Translations under genes and position numbers: made by a program
Notes under the pieces: generated by a model
Databases searched by the model: none
The model's input: the letters and a program-made list of their open reading frames with translations, nothing else
What the model was told of the DNA's origin: nothing
Assembly: GCF_039555335.1 (NCBI RefSeq)
Contig: NC_092647.1
Location: 9,989,274-10,053,273, forward strand
From: Amphiura filiformis
Taxonomy: Eukaryota; Echinodermata; Ophiuroidea; Amphilepidida; Amphiuridae
DNA length: 64,000 nt
Direction: 5' to 3'
Part shown: piece by piece, positions 11,875 through 24,243 of the stretch
Position numbering within the stretch: position 1 is the first letter of the stretch
Layout: each line of letters opens with the position of its first letter

Positions 11875-12239
11875 TTCATGGCAGACCTGCAGGCAGATAA
11901 AACACAATGATTTATTCTGTATTCTCTAATTTATCATTATAAAAAAAGGATTTTTCTTAAACAAGAAATACTAACAAAATACTTTATATTTTCCCTTTCT
12001 CAAAACCATTGTGAGGGGGACTGTCAAAATCACTATGTATTTAGCTGTAGAGGAATACCATGCCCATATGTGACATGATCAAGGGGAATGAGTTGGATGT
12101 CGCTAATATTGTTTTTGAGATATTGGCAATAACAGTGTTAAAATTCTTATGTTTTATATTGTTTTCAGCAATTCATTTTGATGTCCAATTTTGATGGGCT
12201 TTGTATCAAAATGTAGCCATTAAATAAACTGCCAGAAAT

Positions 12240-12673
12240 CAGGGTTGTTTGATTTAAATCACGCCAATTTTAAATCGCAATTTATATCACTCAATTTTTT
12301 TTTTTAAATCACTGATTTAAATCAGGTTTTTTTTCATTTTTTACCATTTTTGATAAATGTAAGTTAATTTCTTGCTTTTACTTCATTCTTAATGCTTCTA
12401 CAACTTTTGGTTACAATTAAAACACCTCTATGATGTCTATTGCTAAAAATTCATCTTCAAGGTGCAGAATTCAACAGGTTTGTTCCCCATGATTTTACCA
12501 AATGTTTTTTTTTAAATTTTCACATGTAAAAACATGTGTTGATTTTTTGGTAGGATTGTGCATATGACTAGCATTCCACTGGTACTCTTGACTTTAACAT
12601 AGGGTATAGCAGTTCTTGGAATAATTTTTTTTTTTTTAAATTGAGATTTAAATTTAAAAACTCAACAACCCTG
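12240..12673. mobile_element. hAT-like MITE, 434 bp
   Basis: The ends CAGGGTTGTTTGA and CAACAACCCTG are inverted. The flanks CCAGAAAT (12232-12239) and CCAGAAAA (12674-12681) agree at 7 of 8 positions, as expected for an aged 8-bp duplication. The interior is TTTAAAT-rich and non-coding. Confidence 0.85.
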
Positions 12674-12681
12674 CCAGAAAA

Positions 12682-13383
12682 TGATGTAAAAAACTTTGCC
12701 GACATATGACTCATTTCCCTTGATCATGTCTTAGTATTGTATTGGGAAATAAAGTGAGACAATAATACTAATAAACCACTTGCTATGCCAAGATATGATA
12801 GTTATGATTTATGATTAAAAGCGACACAGCCAAATTTTCACTACCGTCTGGATTAAATGCCGTTGGTTTTGACTCAGCGTAATTGAAGTTCCAACTGTCA
12901 AAAGAGATCAATTGGTAAGATTGATTGAAACAAGTTTTGCACGTACACACTTCTCGAATTTTCGGTCGGTCTTCTACAACCTGCTCTGAAAAACAGGTTG
13001 TATTTTGTGCAATAACGTTAACATTATACGCAAGATATGTGCATGCCAGTCAAAAAGCGAGCTGATCAGAAATAAGAAATAAAAAATAACAAATAACAAA
13101 TAACAAATAACAAAATAAAAATAAAAATTAATTGAACTACTTTAATTTAAAACTTGTTTCTTTGATCTTCTATTTTGTCTCTTGTTTCCGACTCTTCCCA
13201 TCCTTTGTTTGCTATAGCATATCTATTCTTTTCCCTTTTGGCTAAACACTAGATACTTCTTCCGAGAGGATGTTGATGAAAATCTCCTTGCAAATTTAAT
13301 CAATAGCTTCTCTTGTCCTACACACACAAGATGAGGGCGCAAGATGAGGCGGACACTTGTTACTACAATTTTTCAGGAAGTAT
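12682..13383. other. Gene-free interval with A-rich microsatellite
   Basis: A small inverted repeat, ACAACCTG...CAGGTTGT, lies near 12979-13005. An AAATAAC array runs near 13075-13128. No gene is supported. Confidence 0.45.
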
Positions 13384-13957
13384 TGGGCTATTCCAGTTGA
13401 AATCCATGCACCTTGTATGGAAGACGAACTTAATCTTCCACACAGGGGGTGTAGATTTCAAATGGAGCCACCCATTCAGGTCCCAGGGGGGCCACTCAGG
13501 TATGATAGTGTACGCATGCATGACCAAATTTTTTGGAAACACCCCCTAAAAGATTTTTACCCTACCAGCAAATTTAGCCCATAATAAGGTAGTTTAATAT
13601 AGAATTTACCCCCTAATGAGTTTTTGCCAAGTAAAAATTATTTAAAATGTACCCTTTTGGACTCGTAATTACCAACAATTAAAAGGTTACCCTAAATAAG
13701 TTGTTCAGTTTCAGAAAACTACCCTTATTCTTGAAAATCAGTGTTTTTTAGACCCTAAATGCATCACACGCTTAACTTGCCTTGCCTAAAAAAGCACCCA
13801 TGTTTACTTGTTTTTTTTGGTTACGCATGCGCACAGACCATTTGTGAGTGGCCCCCTGGGATTTAGGTAACCCATTTGAAATTCACACTCCTTGCATGGA
13901 TGATTAAGGATGTGTCTTCCATAGGGGGTGTATGGATTTCAACTGGAATAGCCCATT
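13384..13957. mobile_element. MITE family F, copy 2, host to a nested MITE
   Basis: GGGCTATTCCAGTTGAAATC at the left and its complement at the right delimit a copy of family F. The internal words TCTTCCACACAGGGGGTGTA and TCCATAGGGGGTGTATGG are present on the two arms. The middle is occupied by the younger element at 13482-13860. Confidence 0.8.
13482..13860. mobile_element. hAT-like MITE nested in family F
   Basis: The ends CCCAGGGGGGCCACTCA and TGAGTGGCCCCCTGGG are inverted with one length difference. The 8-bp flanks ATTCAGGT (13474-13481) and ATTTAGGT (13861-13868) differ at one position. Uninterrupted family F copies confirm the empty site. Non-coding. Confidence 0.85.
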
Positions 13958-14279
13958 GTGGAGAGACTGAACTGATGAGGGTTTAGTGCAAGAAGGGCCC
14001 CATCTGCAATAGCTGCCAGGTGTCATATTCTGAAATGTGTACCTACAATATAGAATCGGGCATAGAATGCATAAATTGTCAACGGCAGCTATTGCAGATA
14101 GGGCCTTCTTGAAAATTATCCCTCGATAAGAAGATACTTTTTTTGCAAGGAGAAATAATTCTAGTAAACATATACATGTAGTAAACATCCTCCTTATACA
14201 TCACGTCAGTTTCAATACACTTTGTATCGTTTGTTTGTTCGTTCAATTCATTCATTCATTCATTTTCTCTTGCCCTTTC

Positions 14280-14830
14280 TTATAATATGAAATTGGGTAG
14301 TTTTTTAAAACCTAATTTTCTGACATATTTGTTACTTTTACACCTGTCAACTCAACAACACTGGAATTAGCCAAAGTTGTTGTTTTTGTAGAACGACAGA
14401 GCATTTCTGGCCGTATCACATAGTGACGTATTCAACATTTTTAACATTTTTGAGAAAATTGGCATTAGTCCTTTTCACACTGACATTCTATTTCATATTG
14501 ATTTTTAAATTTGCAGAATAAGTTATGCCTTGACAGTGATAAGTGAATTACATTGAAAATATGGTATATTTGCATAACGTTTAACCAGGTTTTAATCGAA
14601 AATGTTTTAATCAAGATTCTGCAACAAATGAAAATCGCTAAATGTTCAAATTTGATTTTCTCAAAATGCATATTTTTGCAAATATGTCAGTATGAACGGC
14701 AGACAAATTGTCACATGTCATAATTATGATATTAACTTAAGTCCCCCATAAAACCCCACATTAAATGGCAAAAAATAGCCAGTGGGGTTTCTTTCACTTT
14801 ACCCTGTTATTTTGTCTTTAAATTCCTTCC
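14280..14830. repeat. Dispersed repeat H, copy 1
   Basis: TATAATATGAAATTGG and downstream blocks are shared with 20072-20224, and a TTTCTTTCACTTTACC block near 14790 is shared with about 20998-21015. It is an old, interrupted multi-hundred-base repeat without recognised coding content. A simple ATTC array precedes it near 14243-14270. Confidence 0.55.
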
Positions 14831-14849
14831 TGGCAGTTATTACCATCAT

Positions 14850-15197
14850 TACCATATTTAGTCAAATAGTTGCCCCCCTCAAATAAACGCCCCCACCACT
14901 TTTTTCAACCAAGATGTTTCAAAATGCCGATATTTCCATGCTATCTTGTGTAGTAAGCTTACCAAGTTGTCCACATGGTCGATAATAGCGTCAATTTTGG
15001 GCGAAAATCTGGATTGGAAGCCCGGAATTGAACCAGAAGTCAGTGTTTCTAGTTCATAGTTCGTCATTTTAGCGTGAGTTTTAAGTTTACCTAATGATTT
15101 TAACGGGAATTATCGTTCTAAAATGGACCTTGAATAAATGCCCCCCCCATTTGGGAAAATGTAACGCCCCAGGGCGTTTATTTGACGAAATACGGTA
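14850..15197. mobile_element. TIR element with AAACGCCC ends, 348 bp
   Basis: TACCATATTTAGTCAAATA at the left matches the complement of TATTTGACGAAATACGGTA at the right, each followed by a C-run and AAACGCCC. A B-box-like GGTTCAATTCC lies on the minus strand near 15018-15028, so a tRNA-derived piece may be included. Related ends occur beside the minisatellite (27930-27980). Confidence 0.7.
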
Positions 15198-15375
15198 CTA
15201 ATATTATGCAAGATAATGAATGCCAAAAGATGAATCACATAATCATGATAATGACTTGATTGATTCCTCAATTAGTAACCATGTTAACAAAATTGTTTAC
15301 TACCATCCCATGTCAATGCCAGAAATAATTATGTCAAGCTGAATGGCAGCTAAATTAACAGATGAACCACATTAA

Positions 15376-15711
15376 AGGAGGATTTCGTGATCCTAGCATC
15401 CTCTTTTTATGACATTTTTCAGTAGATATCCACGAAAAAAGGTTATTCCCAAAATGTCAGTTGATTCCGATTTTGCGTTTGCGAGTTATGCATGATTTAT
15501 GTGTTACACTGCCCCATAGGCCACTGTTGTAATTTCGTTCTGGTATACCAGAATGAAATTCAAATTTGGCGATATTTTTGCTAAACAAATTAAACTGTAA
15601 GAAATATTTGGTACATAAACATTTATGTAGCCAGAGTTTTCCAGTGTTATAAAAATCTCAACTTTTTTGAGAAAAGTGGGGGGATGAGGCTGCAGATCAC
15701 GAAATGCCCTT
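15376..15711. mobile_element. TTAA-flanked MITE family B, copy 1
   Basis: The element is flanked by TTAA at 15372-15375 and 15712-15715. It starts AGGAGGATTTCGTGATCC and ends GATCACGAAATGCCCTT, inverted. A second copy at 20229-20565 shares long internal blocks such as GATTCCGATTTTGCGTTTGC. The TTAA duplication fits piggyBac- or Kolobok-type mobilisation. Confidence 0.85.
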
Positions 15712-15837
15712 TTAAAAAGAAAAGATAATTGGTTTATCCCCATTAATAAGACGTTATTTACAAAACTAAAACAACACCATACGTGATACATTGCACAATG
15801 TCACACATACTCTTAATACTCGGTGTGCAAGCCATGG

Positions 15838-16022
15838 CCTTTGAGATATTTTATCAAAATATCAAGAGTTATCTCTGAGCCAAAACTAGGCTTGTTTGTA
15901 CTCATTTTAATGCATTTTTCATGCTGATTTCAAATATGTTCATGAAAATGAAAAATTCTGAATTTTTTGAATTTTTAAAATTTAAACTTGTCTGCAGTCA
16001 ACATCCATGTGGGGAGAGTTAA
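15838..16022. repeat. Dispersed repeat E, copy 2
   Basis: This is a same-strand copy of the sequence at 4083-4305, including GGCTTGTTTGTACTCATTTT and CATTTTTCATGCTGAT. No coding content is seen. Confidence 0.65.
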
Positions 16023-17025
16023 CATGTAAAAAATGTCCCTCACGTATGCTAAATCCCTTGCACATGATGTTTACTACTCCTAAGGCGAGATATTTGTTTT
16101 TCAATTTACCTTGCATCAAGTCATTCAAAGCATTGCCTGGGGGGTCACTTGACATTGACAAGGGGGGTATCATCCATGAACATGGAATTTTATAAAGCGC
16201 CCTAAACACGTACACAAGCATTGATTTGAAATGAAATACACCCCTAAACAAGTATAGCAAGTTTCATTTCCTATACCCTACACAAGTATTGGCATTATGT
16301 CATTCTTTAAGTAAAGTATCAATTTTCTGGACTCAAACAACTGGAAAAGCAGTTTTAAAAAATCTGATAAAAAAAACTAGCAGTTTAATAGAAACTTGTG
16401 CGGTTTTTTTTCTCATGTGCGATTGGGAAAGTGAATTTCAGGGAGGGGGCAAAATCAACAAATTTTTGCACAAAATTGCTGCAAAAAGTGAAAATTTTTG
16501 TAATTTTTGCCTTGACTGAGGGAGACAAGATAAATATTTGAGAGGGAAAATGCCCCCAGTGCCGCCACTGATTGGGACACAGCGACACCTAAATTTTTCT
16601 TGAATTTCAACATTTTGCATGATTGTAATCCCTAATTATGCACTTAAACACCCTATGAAAGACTAGGCCTGAAATGCTTTAAAATGAGTTTTCATAAAAC
16701 CAATAATGCTGGAATAAAGTAGCAATTTGTTCTGTTGTATCACATAGTAAAACCAACAACAATATTTTTTGGGGATCTAATTTGATGAATATTGCACACA
16801 ATTTTTACTCAAAGCTACTTGCTTAGTGCTTTAATCTTGAAAATGACCCTTTTCACATGAATTTTTTGGAGTTAATACCCACTCAATAACCAGTGGACTC
16901 CCTGGGAAAGATTGTTGAAGTTAAGATGAAATTCAGAGCGGATAATTAGGAAAATAATTTATTTTACATTTAAGGACAGTCAGCACAATCACATTAAATT
17001 ATAACTACACCAAATGACCAATGGG
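16023..17025. other. Gene-free interval
   Basis: A C/G-rich dispersed-repeat fragment at about 16430-16570 corresponds in inverse orientation to 10750-10890. The remainder is AT-rich and unrecognised. Confidence 0.45.
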
Positions 17026-17313
17026 CTATTTAAAATCCACACTCCCCCTGTGGAAGATTTTGGAAATATCTTCCATAGAGGGAATATGAATTTTAAATAG
17101 GCCTAGAATGAGCACATTGTGCAGCTCCATTTGAATTTCATACACCCTCTGAGAAAGATTCAACCTGAATCTTCCACACAGAGGAGGTGAGTTTCAAATA
17201 GAGTTGATTAATGTGCTAATTCCATTTAAAAGTCACACTCCTCCTGTGGCAGATATTTCCAAAATCGTCCACAGGGGTAGTGTGGCTTTTAAATAGAATA
17301 GCCCAATGCACTG
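17026..17313. mobile_element. MITE family F, copy 3
   Basis: Three arms with the family words CCTGTGGAAGAT, TCTTCCACACAGAGG and TATTTAAAATCCACACTCCC lie between inverted ends (CATTGGGCTATT-type against AATAGCCCAATG). It is a more diverged, internally duplicated copy. Confidence 0.7.
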
Positions 17314-18650
17314 TCCAGCAACAGCTGCTCATAATCTCAGTGAAATTTTACGCCTGAGAAATATTTACTTTAGGATTTGAATAAATAAAGTGATATAGGT
17401 CATTCCCAATGGTGGTATACTACCTGTACTGTTCTATGGGCCATTTTGTCGTCTTTCTTTTGGCTCGACCACTAACAAGTTATGTTTGCACATCTATGCT
17501 ACTAAGCAGGGGCCATAGCAAGCGGGGCAGTCGGGGATGCTATGGCCGCCCCACTTTTTGAGAAATTTGTTATGTTTTTCTTTATAGCTTTATTTCAATT
17601 TGGGCATTATTTGTATATTTGTATAATATTTTCCAAGGTACTCAACTTCCTTTGACAGCGTTAGCCATTGCATATCGTTACACGACATCAAGCATGTGCA
17701 TCGGACCTTGTGCAAAATAATACGCGCTGGACGGCTAGCAGTATGCTTAATTTGTAAAAGGAAATCTCAATAACAGAATAATTTGGTCGCCCTGCATTTG
17801 TGATGGCCTCCCAACATTTTTCAACCTCAGCCCTGCTACTAACGAAGGGCAAAAAACTAAATCTTATTGAATTTCATGATTTTTCAAAAATGAGCAAATC
17901 ACTGAATATTGATCAATTGTATTTGCTTCTTTTTTCAGTGCCATCAGTTTTCAGTACTGTCTATCATATTCCACTCATTCTTAATTTGTTACTGCAGTAC
18001 CTATATGGGTCACTCTTCAAGATAATGCCAATTTGATTGACATCTTCAATTATAGCCTTAAGGGAGCTCTTTAAAATTGAATCTGTAAATAAGATAACAC
18101 CTTCAACAAAACCAGAGGGATTCATCCTATGAGAATCTTCATTTCAATACTAGAGGTTCTCAGCTTTCGCGGTTCTCAGCATTCGCGGTTCTCGGTGGGT
18201 TTGTGGTATAGGGTAGGGGGACCTTGTGTGATCCTGGATGGTGTGTTTTATTGATTGGTTTATGTCTTTGCGCTGTTTTGGCCCGTATGTGTCGTTTCTG
18301 TTCAGAACCTTGTGTGATCCGAATGTGTATTGTTTTCTTTGTGGTATTTGATGTTTTAAATCCATAGGCCCTATATGTTTGTCTGCCTGTGCAATTGGAA
18401 TAACCAAATGCAAGAAACATATAGTTTGATTTGAAGATGACAGTAACGGTAAAAAGGATTTGTGCGCAGCTAAACACATGGATTTAAAATCTTCATATCT
18501 TTTTGTAGGTTGTAACTTGAGCGTCAATCACAATGCCTTAACCTTGTGCGGGTTGTATAAAAATATGTCCATAATTTAGATATTAGCTCAAATAACCCCT
18601 CTATCAGATATTTTGATATTTGGGACTTGTAAAATTCCTAGAATGGATCA
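17314..18650. other. Gene-free interval
   Basis: A local palindromic GGCCATAGC...GCTATGGCC lies near 17510-17548. The words CTTTCGCGGTTCTC and CATTCGCGGTTCTC are repeated in tandem near 18160-18193. No supportable gene. Confidence 0.45.
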
Positions 18651-18654
18651 TGCA

Positions 18655-18930
18655 TGTTGTTTTCTAGTTCATAATAGTATAATCCTAAACGATGGATATA
18701 GTTGGAAAAGACTTTTAAAGAACGATGCATACATCATGCACAGCCTAGATCATGCATGTTGTCTTATATTTCATAATAGTATTTTCTTGTGGTAATTGTA
18801 TGTTAATGTATTAATGTAGTTATATATACATGTAGTTGTATCATGATTTCTCATGTGTTTTAGTTCATAATCCTAAACGATGGATATAGTTGTAAAAGAC
18901 TTTTAAAGAACGACGCATATTATAGTATAC
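18655..18930 (+). repeat. Direct duplication, period about 200 bp
   Basis: CTAAACGATGGATATAGTTG followed by AAAAGACTTTTAAAGAACGA occurs at about 18686-18725 and again about 192 bp downstream, with GATCATGCATGTTGT repeats between. It looks like a two-copy tandem duplication. No coding content. Confidence 0.75.
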
Positions 18931-19072
18931 ATTAAAGTTGCATATGCATCAAGTGTTTATGCATGTCATCTTCATCCCATCACTCTTGAGTAAATCCATG
19001 ATCATGCACAAAATATGGTCAAAAATATGGTTGTTTCAGGGGAAGCACTTCAATATCATTTAGATATAGGTG

Positions 19073-19482
19073 TAGGGCTGACACTTTCACAGCCAGGGGC
19101 ATTCGGTTAGAGCAAAATGTAAATAAAAAATATGGGGTCATTGGGTGAGAGCATGATTTTTGGCATTCGGTGAGAGCAAAATGTAAAAAATATGGGGTCA
19201 TAGGGTGAGAACGTGACCTTTTTTTAAAGGGCCCTTTTGGGTGAGAGCCGAAATAGTGAAACCTCAAAATGGCTTCAAATTATTCTATTTTTTCAAAATA
19301 AATAACAAATTCAGTGATAAATGAAAGTTGCTATTCAAATTGAAAAATAAGGTTCTTTGGGTGACAGATCAAATGGAAAAATAGTGTGTCTTCGGTGACA
19401 GAGCATGTGTTCATAAACAAATATGGGATCTTTGGGTGACAGCAACGCTAAAAAAGGGGGGGGTCTTAACATGCAGCCCTAC
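19073..19482. mobile_element. Probable inverted-repeat element with GGGTGAGAGC repeats
   Basis: TAGGGCTG at the left and CAGCCCTA at the right resemble hAT-type ends. Inside, a unit reading roughly GGGGTCATTGGGTGAGAGC is repeated with variation. No matching flanking duplication is visible, so the boundaries are tentative. Confidence 0.45.
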
Positions 19483-19589
19483 ATACACGTCACCTCCAAA
19501 GTGTGAGTGCCCCCCTGATCTAGTCTAATTTCACAGTACTTACCAATCACTCACAGGTATACATACAACTTAAAAACGTTAAAAGTTCT

Positions 19590-19760
19590 TGGGTTACTCC
19601 TTCATGTAATTTTACCCGAAATTATGGTTAGGGTTACAGTTAGGATTAGGATTAGTTTAGGGTTAGGATTAGGATTAGCATTAGGGTTATGATTAGGATT
19701 AGGCTTAGGATTAGAGTTTGGATTAGCTTCCATGAAATAATAATACATGAAGGATCAACC
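19590..19760. mobile_element. Small inverted-repeat element with telomere-like core, copy 2
   Basis: TCCTTCATGTAATTTTA and ATACATGAAGGATCAACC form inverted ends around about 100 bp of degenerate GGATTA/GGGTTA units. It is the same design as 5043-5139 with a longer core. It is interstitial and bounded, so not a true telomere. Confidence 0.65.
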
Positions 19761-20071
19761 AAAAGTTGGGATTCCTATATCTACAAAAATGAATTCACAG
19801 AAATTTCATAGTTGTACGCTAGTATAAAGTACTAGTGTACAAATGTTTGTCAACTTCAACCGTAACATGCAGCAAGGAGCACGATAATTTGATTCTCATT
19901 CTCTCTCTAGTGATAAATGAGACTTTTTAGCCATCCGCAGATTTACATCAAAGTCTCTGCATGGCAGTATTACTTTACATCAAAGTCTCATGAGTCACCA
20001 AACCACAATTACTTTGAATATTGCCTTACACCCCCTCAAGTATATCAACCACTTTAAAGCTGTAATGTATG

Positions 20072-20224
20072 ATTTTATAATATGAAATTGGTTTTTTTTT
20101 TTCAAACCTGATTATTTGGCATATTTGTAAGTCCCAACTTGCACCCAAATAGAATCAGCCAAATTGTTTGTGTTTGTCAGGCAAACAGAGCAATTTTCAT
20201 ATAATGTTGTATAAATTCACACAC
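20072..20224. repeat. Dispersed repeat H, copy 2
   Basis: It shares TATAATATGAAATTGG and following blocks with 14280-14430, and resumes after the inserted TTAA element in the 20930-21130 region (TTTCTTTCACTTTACCTTG). Confidence 0.5.
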
Positions 20225-20228
20225 TTAA

Positions 20229-20565
20229 AGGAGTATTTTGTGATCCTAGTATCCTCTTTTTATGACATTTTTCAGTACATATCCACGAAAAAAGCATATT
20301 CCCAAAAGTTCAGTTGATTCCGATTTTGCGTTTGCGAGTTATGCATGATTATGTGTATTACACTGCTCCATAGACAATACGCTGTAATTTCATTCTGGTG
20401 CACCAGAATGAAATTCAAATTTCGCGATATCTTTGCTAAATGAATTAATCTGCAAGAAATATTTTGTACATAAACATTATGTAGCCAGAGTATTCCAGTG
20501 ATATAAAAATCTCAACTTTTTTTGAGAAAAGTGGGGGATGAGGCTGTGGATCACGAAATGCCCTT
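20229..20565. mobile_element. TTAA-flanked MITE family B, copy 2
   Basis: TTAA lies at 20225-20228 and 20566-20569. The element starts AGGAGTATTTTGTGATCC and ends GATCACGAAATGCCCTT. It is highly similar to 15376-15711 and interrupts repeat H. Confidence 0.85.
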
Positions 20566-21593
20566 TTAAGGTTGGCAACCATTTTATACTGTTGCGATTT
20601 GGTAGTTCAGAGCATCTTGCGAATGGTAGTGAGCTTTGGCAAAAATTGCATTGATAACATAGCAAGTGTGCAGAAGAATTCAAATATCACAGATATAGTT
20701 TTGTAGGTCTTGTGGTTCTTGAGTTATGTTGTAAAGAGGGCTGAAACAACAACTTCTGTAAAACATACATAACTCCTTAAAAACAATTAACCAAGTTTTC
20801 AAAGTATATCATTTGTGGAATTAACTTTTGCAAAACATCAAAGTGTTATTTTCAATAATATATTGATTTAGATAATGAAAATCATTTTTTTTTGGCTGCT
20901 TCGACCATTTTTTACAATACCTAGTCTTCCCTAATATTAATCTCCCATAGAAATCCATGTTAAAACATGAACCGCCAAAATACCTTTAGAAGTTGGTGTT
21001 TCTTTCACTTTACCTTGATTTTTTTGGCTTAAAATGGACAGAAACCTTTCCTGACTACTAATATCATTTCAGTATTTTGTGTAAAGAATAACAAAATTAA
21101 AATTGGATGGAAATCGTACATATTTAGGCTTATATGACTTTAAAGAAAAACTGTTCATGTACAAATATTTGGGCCTGGCAACAAGCACAGTAATCCATGT
21201 TTCCCCAATTTTCCTAGCCTGCTGCATCCCACGTTCTGACATTCCTACGCACATTATACAACACTTATTTTGTTTACAATATGAAATTGATAGCTATTTT
21301 TAACTCTATTCTTTGCGCCCACTGAACTATGACTAGTGTCGTTGTTAACATTCCATAATTTGACATTTGAAGAAAACAACACATCAAGTTCAATGATGAT
21401 ATATGGTTCAGTGAGAAACAACAATAAAGTACTATTAAAAATAACAATAGTAATGGGTTGTGCCAATATGAAAGCAAGAATTCAAGTAATATTTAATTTT
21501 TTGCCCTGGAACAATTTCATACATTTTTAGTTCCATAATTTTAAGTTGTGGAAGCAACAAAAAATTGATAAAGCACAAAATATGTTCAACTTA

Positions 21594-21737
21594 GGGGCTG
21601 TGCAATAATTATGAGCCCCCAAAATCACTTGCCCCCCCTCTCGGCTTGCCAAAATTGCTTGCCCCCCTTTGGCTCGCCAAAATTTCTTGCCCCCCCATTT
21701 TACCCTCCCCCAGGGCTCATAATTATTGCACAACCCC
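21594..21737. mobile_element. TTA-flanked MITE, 144 bp (Harbinger-like)
   Basis: GGGGCTGTGCAATAATTATG and its complement form nearly perfect ends, with TTA on both sides (21591-21593, 21738-21740). A three-base TTA duplication fits PIF/Harbinger. The centre has tandem CTTGCCCCCC.NTCGGCTTGCC-like units. Split relatives occur at 48600-48725 and 49048-49170. Confidence 0.85.
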
Positions 21738-21740
21738 TTA

Positions 21741-23337
21741 TATAGGCTTTTTAGCCTGGCTTGAGCATTTTGTTTGAGCCTGGTCCCATCAGGACCCAAG
21801 CGCGTCTCCACACGGAGCGACCATTTAAACAAACAAACAAACAAACGAGTGAAAGAAAGCTACTTTGCAACAGATCTACATCCCAATCTACATGGCATTT
21901 CTACCTACAAAGGGACATTTTGAACCATTGAAACCCAATATGAGCTGGTTATGTAAATAAATTGTGTCACACATAATTACTCTATACTAGTTTTTGAGGA
22001 TGTAAGTTGGAACTACTTGAAAATAAAAGTAGAATTTTTTAAATATTTGGCCAATTTTTGCATGTTTTCTTACAATTGCAATCATAAAATTCAAACACTT
22101 GTCTAACCATTCAGAATCTTGAATATAGGCTATTTTCCAGGCATAAACTGATATAAAAAAAAATTGTAAATGTTTTTAAGCTTGATTGTCACAGAATACA
22201 AACAACACCCCAAGAATACATATTTTTGGTGCTTTTATTCCAAATATTGGCCAAATATTAAAATTTTACTTATGATAAAGTTCCAACTAAAGCATTATGA
22301 TTGAGCTATGTTTTATTTTAGTAAAACAGGAGAATATTTGGCTATTTCTGGAAACGCAAGTAAATAAGTTGTTTCACACAATAAATACAGGAATTAAAGA
22401 TGGTCGCACATTATACATGTTTTTGTTTGTTTTTTGTATGTTAGCTCATTTTGCTTTCAAAAAATAACAACCAACAACTTCTTCAGCCTTTAGAAATACA
22501 TGAATGTGACATTGAATGACTTTCTTTGGCACATATGGTGTCTAATTGCATTACCAGATTCTGGTAAAAAACAATCTTCCCCACTCACAGCAGAGAGAGC
22601 TATTTATTCAACAACCAACAGCTATGAAATCCGACAGTAGAGGGGGTGATCACGCAATACTGAAACACCCACTTGCTTGATACAGCAAACCAACCATGTT
22701 TCAATGCCTTCCCTCCTCTTTAAAATCATACATTAATTTAAATGCAAAAAAGGCTAACAAGGCAAAAAACTTAACAAAACCAAAACATGTTTGTCTCTCA
22801 AATATTTTGCAAGTAAGCTATGCCATTTACTTGTTCTTCATTTTGTGTTAATACTTTTTTTTTTTGCAGCTACCCAGCCACCTTTTTTTAAATAACTAAA
22901 CAAAATGCCTGTAAAAAAAGGCCCAGCAAATGCCTGTAAAAAGGCCCAGCACATAGGGCTACGCATTGTAACAGCTTTCACACAATTGTGTCCGAGGGTT
23001 TAAAACATAACCTCATCTTTGGCCTAATTTAGACTCTGATATTTTGGTCCATAATCCTCAAAAATATATTCTTTGTGCTATGACCGATGAATTAGGAAAG
23101 AAAGAAACTTGTTATCTATTTTTATTTCGATACCGAGCATCAAACATCATTCTGATTCAGCACCATAATCAAAGTCGGAAACTAGTTATTCATGTTTGAC
23201 AATCCTGTCTATCAAATTCCCCATGACCCATGATTGGTTTAGTGGTATGTGTAAAAGGGAGATTCTTGCCTTCATCAGAGAAAAGCAATCAGAAAATGGC
23301 AAAAAAAATGTTGGTACTTTTGCAAGCCAAAGGCAAC
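21741..23337. other. Gene-free interval
   Basis: A CAAA microsatellite lies near 21828-21846. GCCTGTAAAAA(AA)GGCCCAGCA is duplicated in tandem near 22906-22950. Otherwise unremarkable AT-rich sequence. Confidence 0.45.
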
Positions 23338-23340
23338 TTA

Positions 23341-24024
23341 GGTCATGTTCACATATGAATTATTTACCCGGGACCCGAGTTAATCCGGGTTGTACCCGGG
23401 TCCCGGGTTCAAAAAATTTCTGTTCACACTATATAGCCACTCTCATGAAGAAAATTGACCCGGGTTGATTATTTTACCTAAGCCTACTGATGATGCAGGC
23501 GCATACGTATTCTGTCATTGACTATTACCGGGCTCCCGGCTTAATTATGCTAATTTTTTTAATTTTATTTTCAAATTCCACCTTATGTAATTTATCTAGT
23601 TGCTTCTTGTAGCTGTTTTGGGTTAAAAACTCACAAAAATAATTGTTACTTCTTGATTCGATAATACTAGTAATTTGTTTGCATGAAAATAACTTTCTTA
23701 TCTCAGGAATAGATGTTTATTGATTTTATTGCCAAAGAACTGAATCATTCTTTTCCCAGTGCAGACAGAAACAATAGAAATGGAGTGATAATGGTTGCGT
23801 TTACTTCTAGTAATGCGGGTCAAACAGTGCATTTCTGTTCACACTACAATTGACCGGGTCATACCCGGTTTGACCGGTTTTAACCTACTCTTTCCTAGGT
23901 TGAAAAAAATTGACCCGGGTCGATTGTTTAGAGGTTTTTTCCTGTTCACACGTATAACCAACCCGGGTCTAACCCGGGTTGTACCCGAGACCCAGGGCAA
24001 AACAGGCATAGTGTGAACACGACC
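23341..24024. mobile_element. TTA-flanked MITE with CCCGGGT clusters, 684 bp
   Basis: The ends GGTCATGTTCACA and TGTGAACACGACC are inverted and flanked by TTA at 23338-23340 and 24025-24027, a Harbinger-like arrangement. Each arm carries clustered ACCCGGG(T) words (23370-23410 and 23915-23990). The middle is AT-rich and non-coding. Confidence 0.85.
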
Positions 24025-24243
24025 TTAGTAGTGCCTTTTGGAAATAAAGTTTCCAATTTACTAAGACCCAACTTTTGAGACAATTTGTAAATTTGAAGTT
24101 GAAATACTGATATGGTACACTTTTTCCACTGCGTTTAGAAATTTCAATCATCACAACAAATCGTAAACAACCCATCTCTGAGTTTGATTGACAGGTGATG
24201 TCAGACACAGACTATTATCTTTAATTCTGACTTTCATTTATGC

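Noticed and set aside
19620-19735. Chromosome end or true telomere
   Set aside because: The TTAGGG-like units are degenerate and bounded by inverted ends, and unique sequence continues on both sides.
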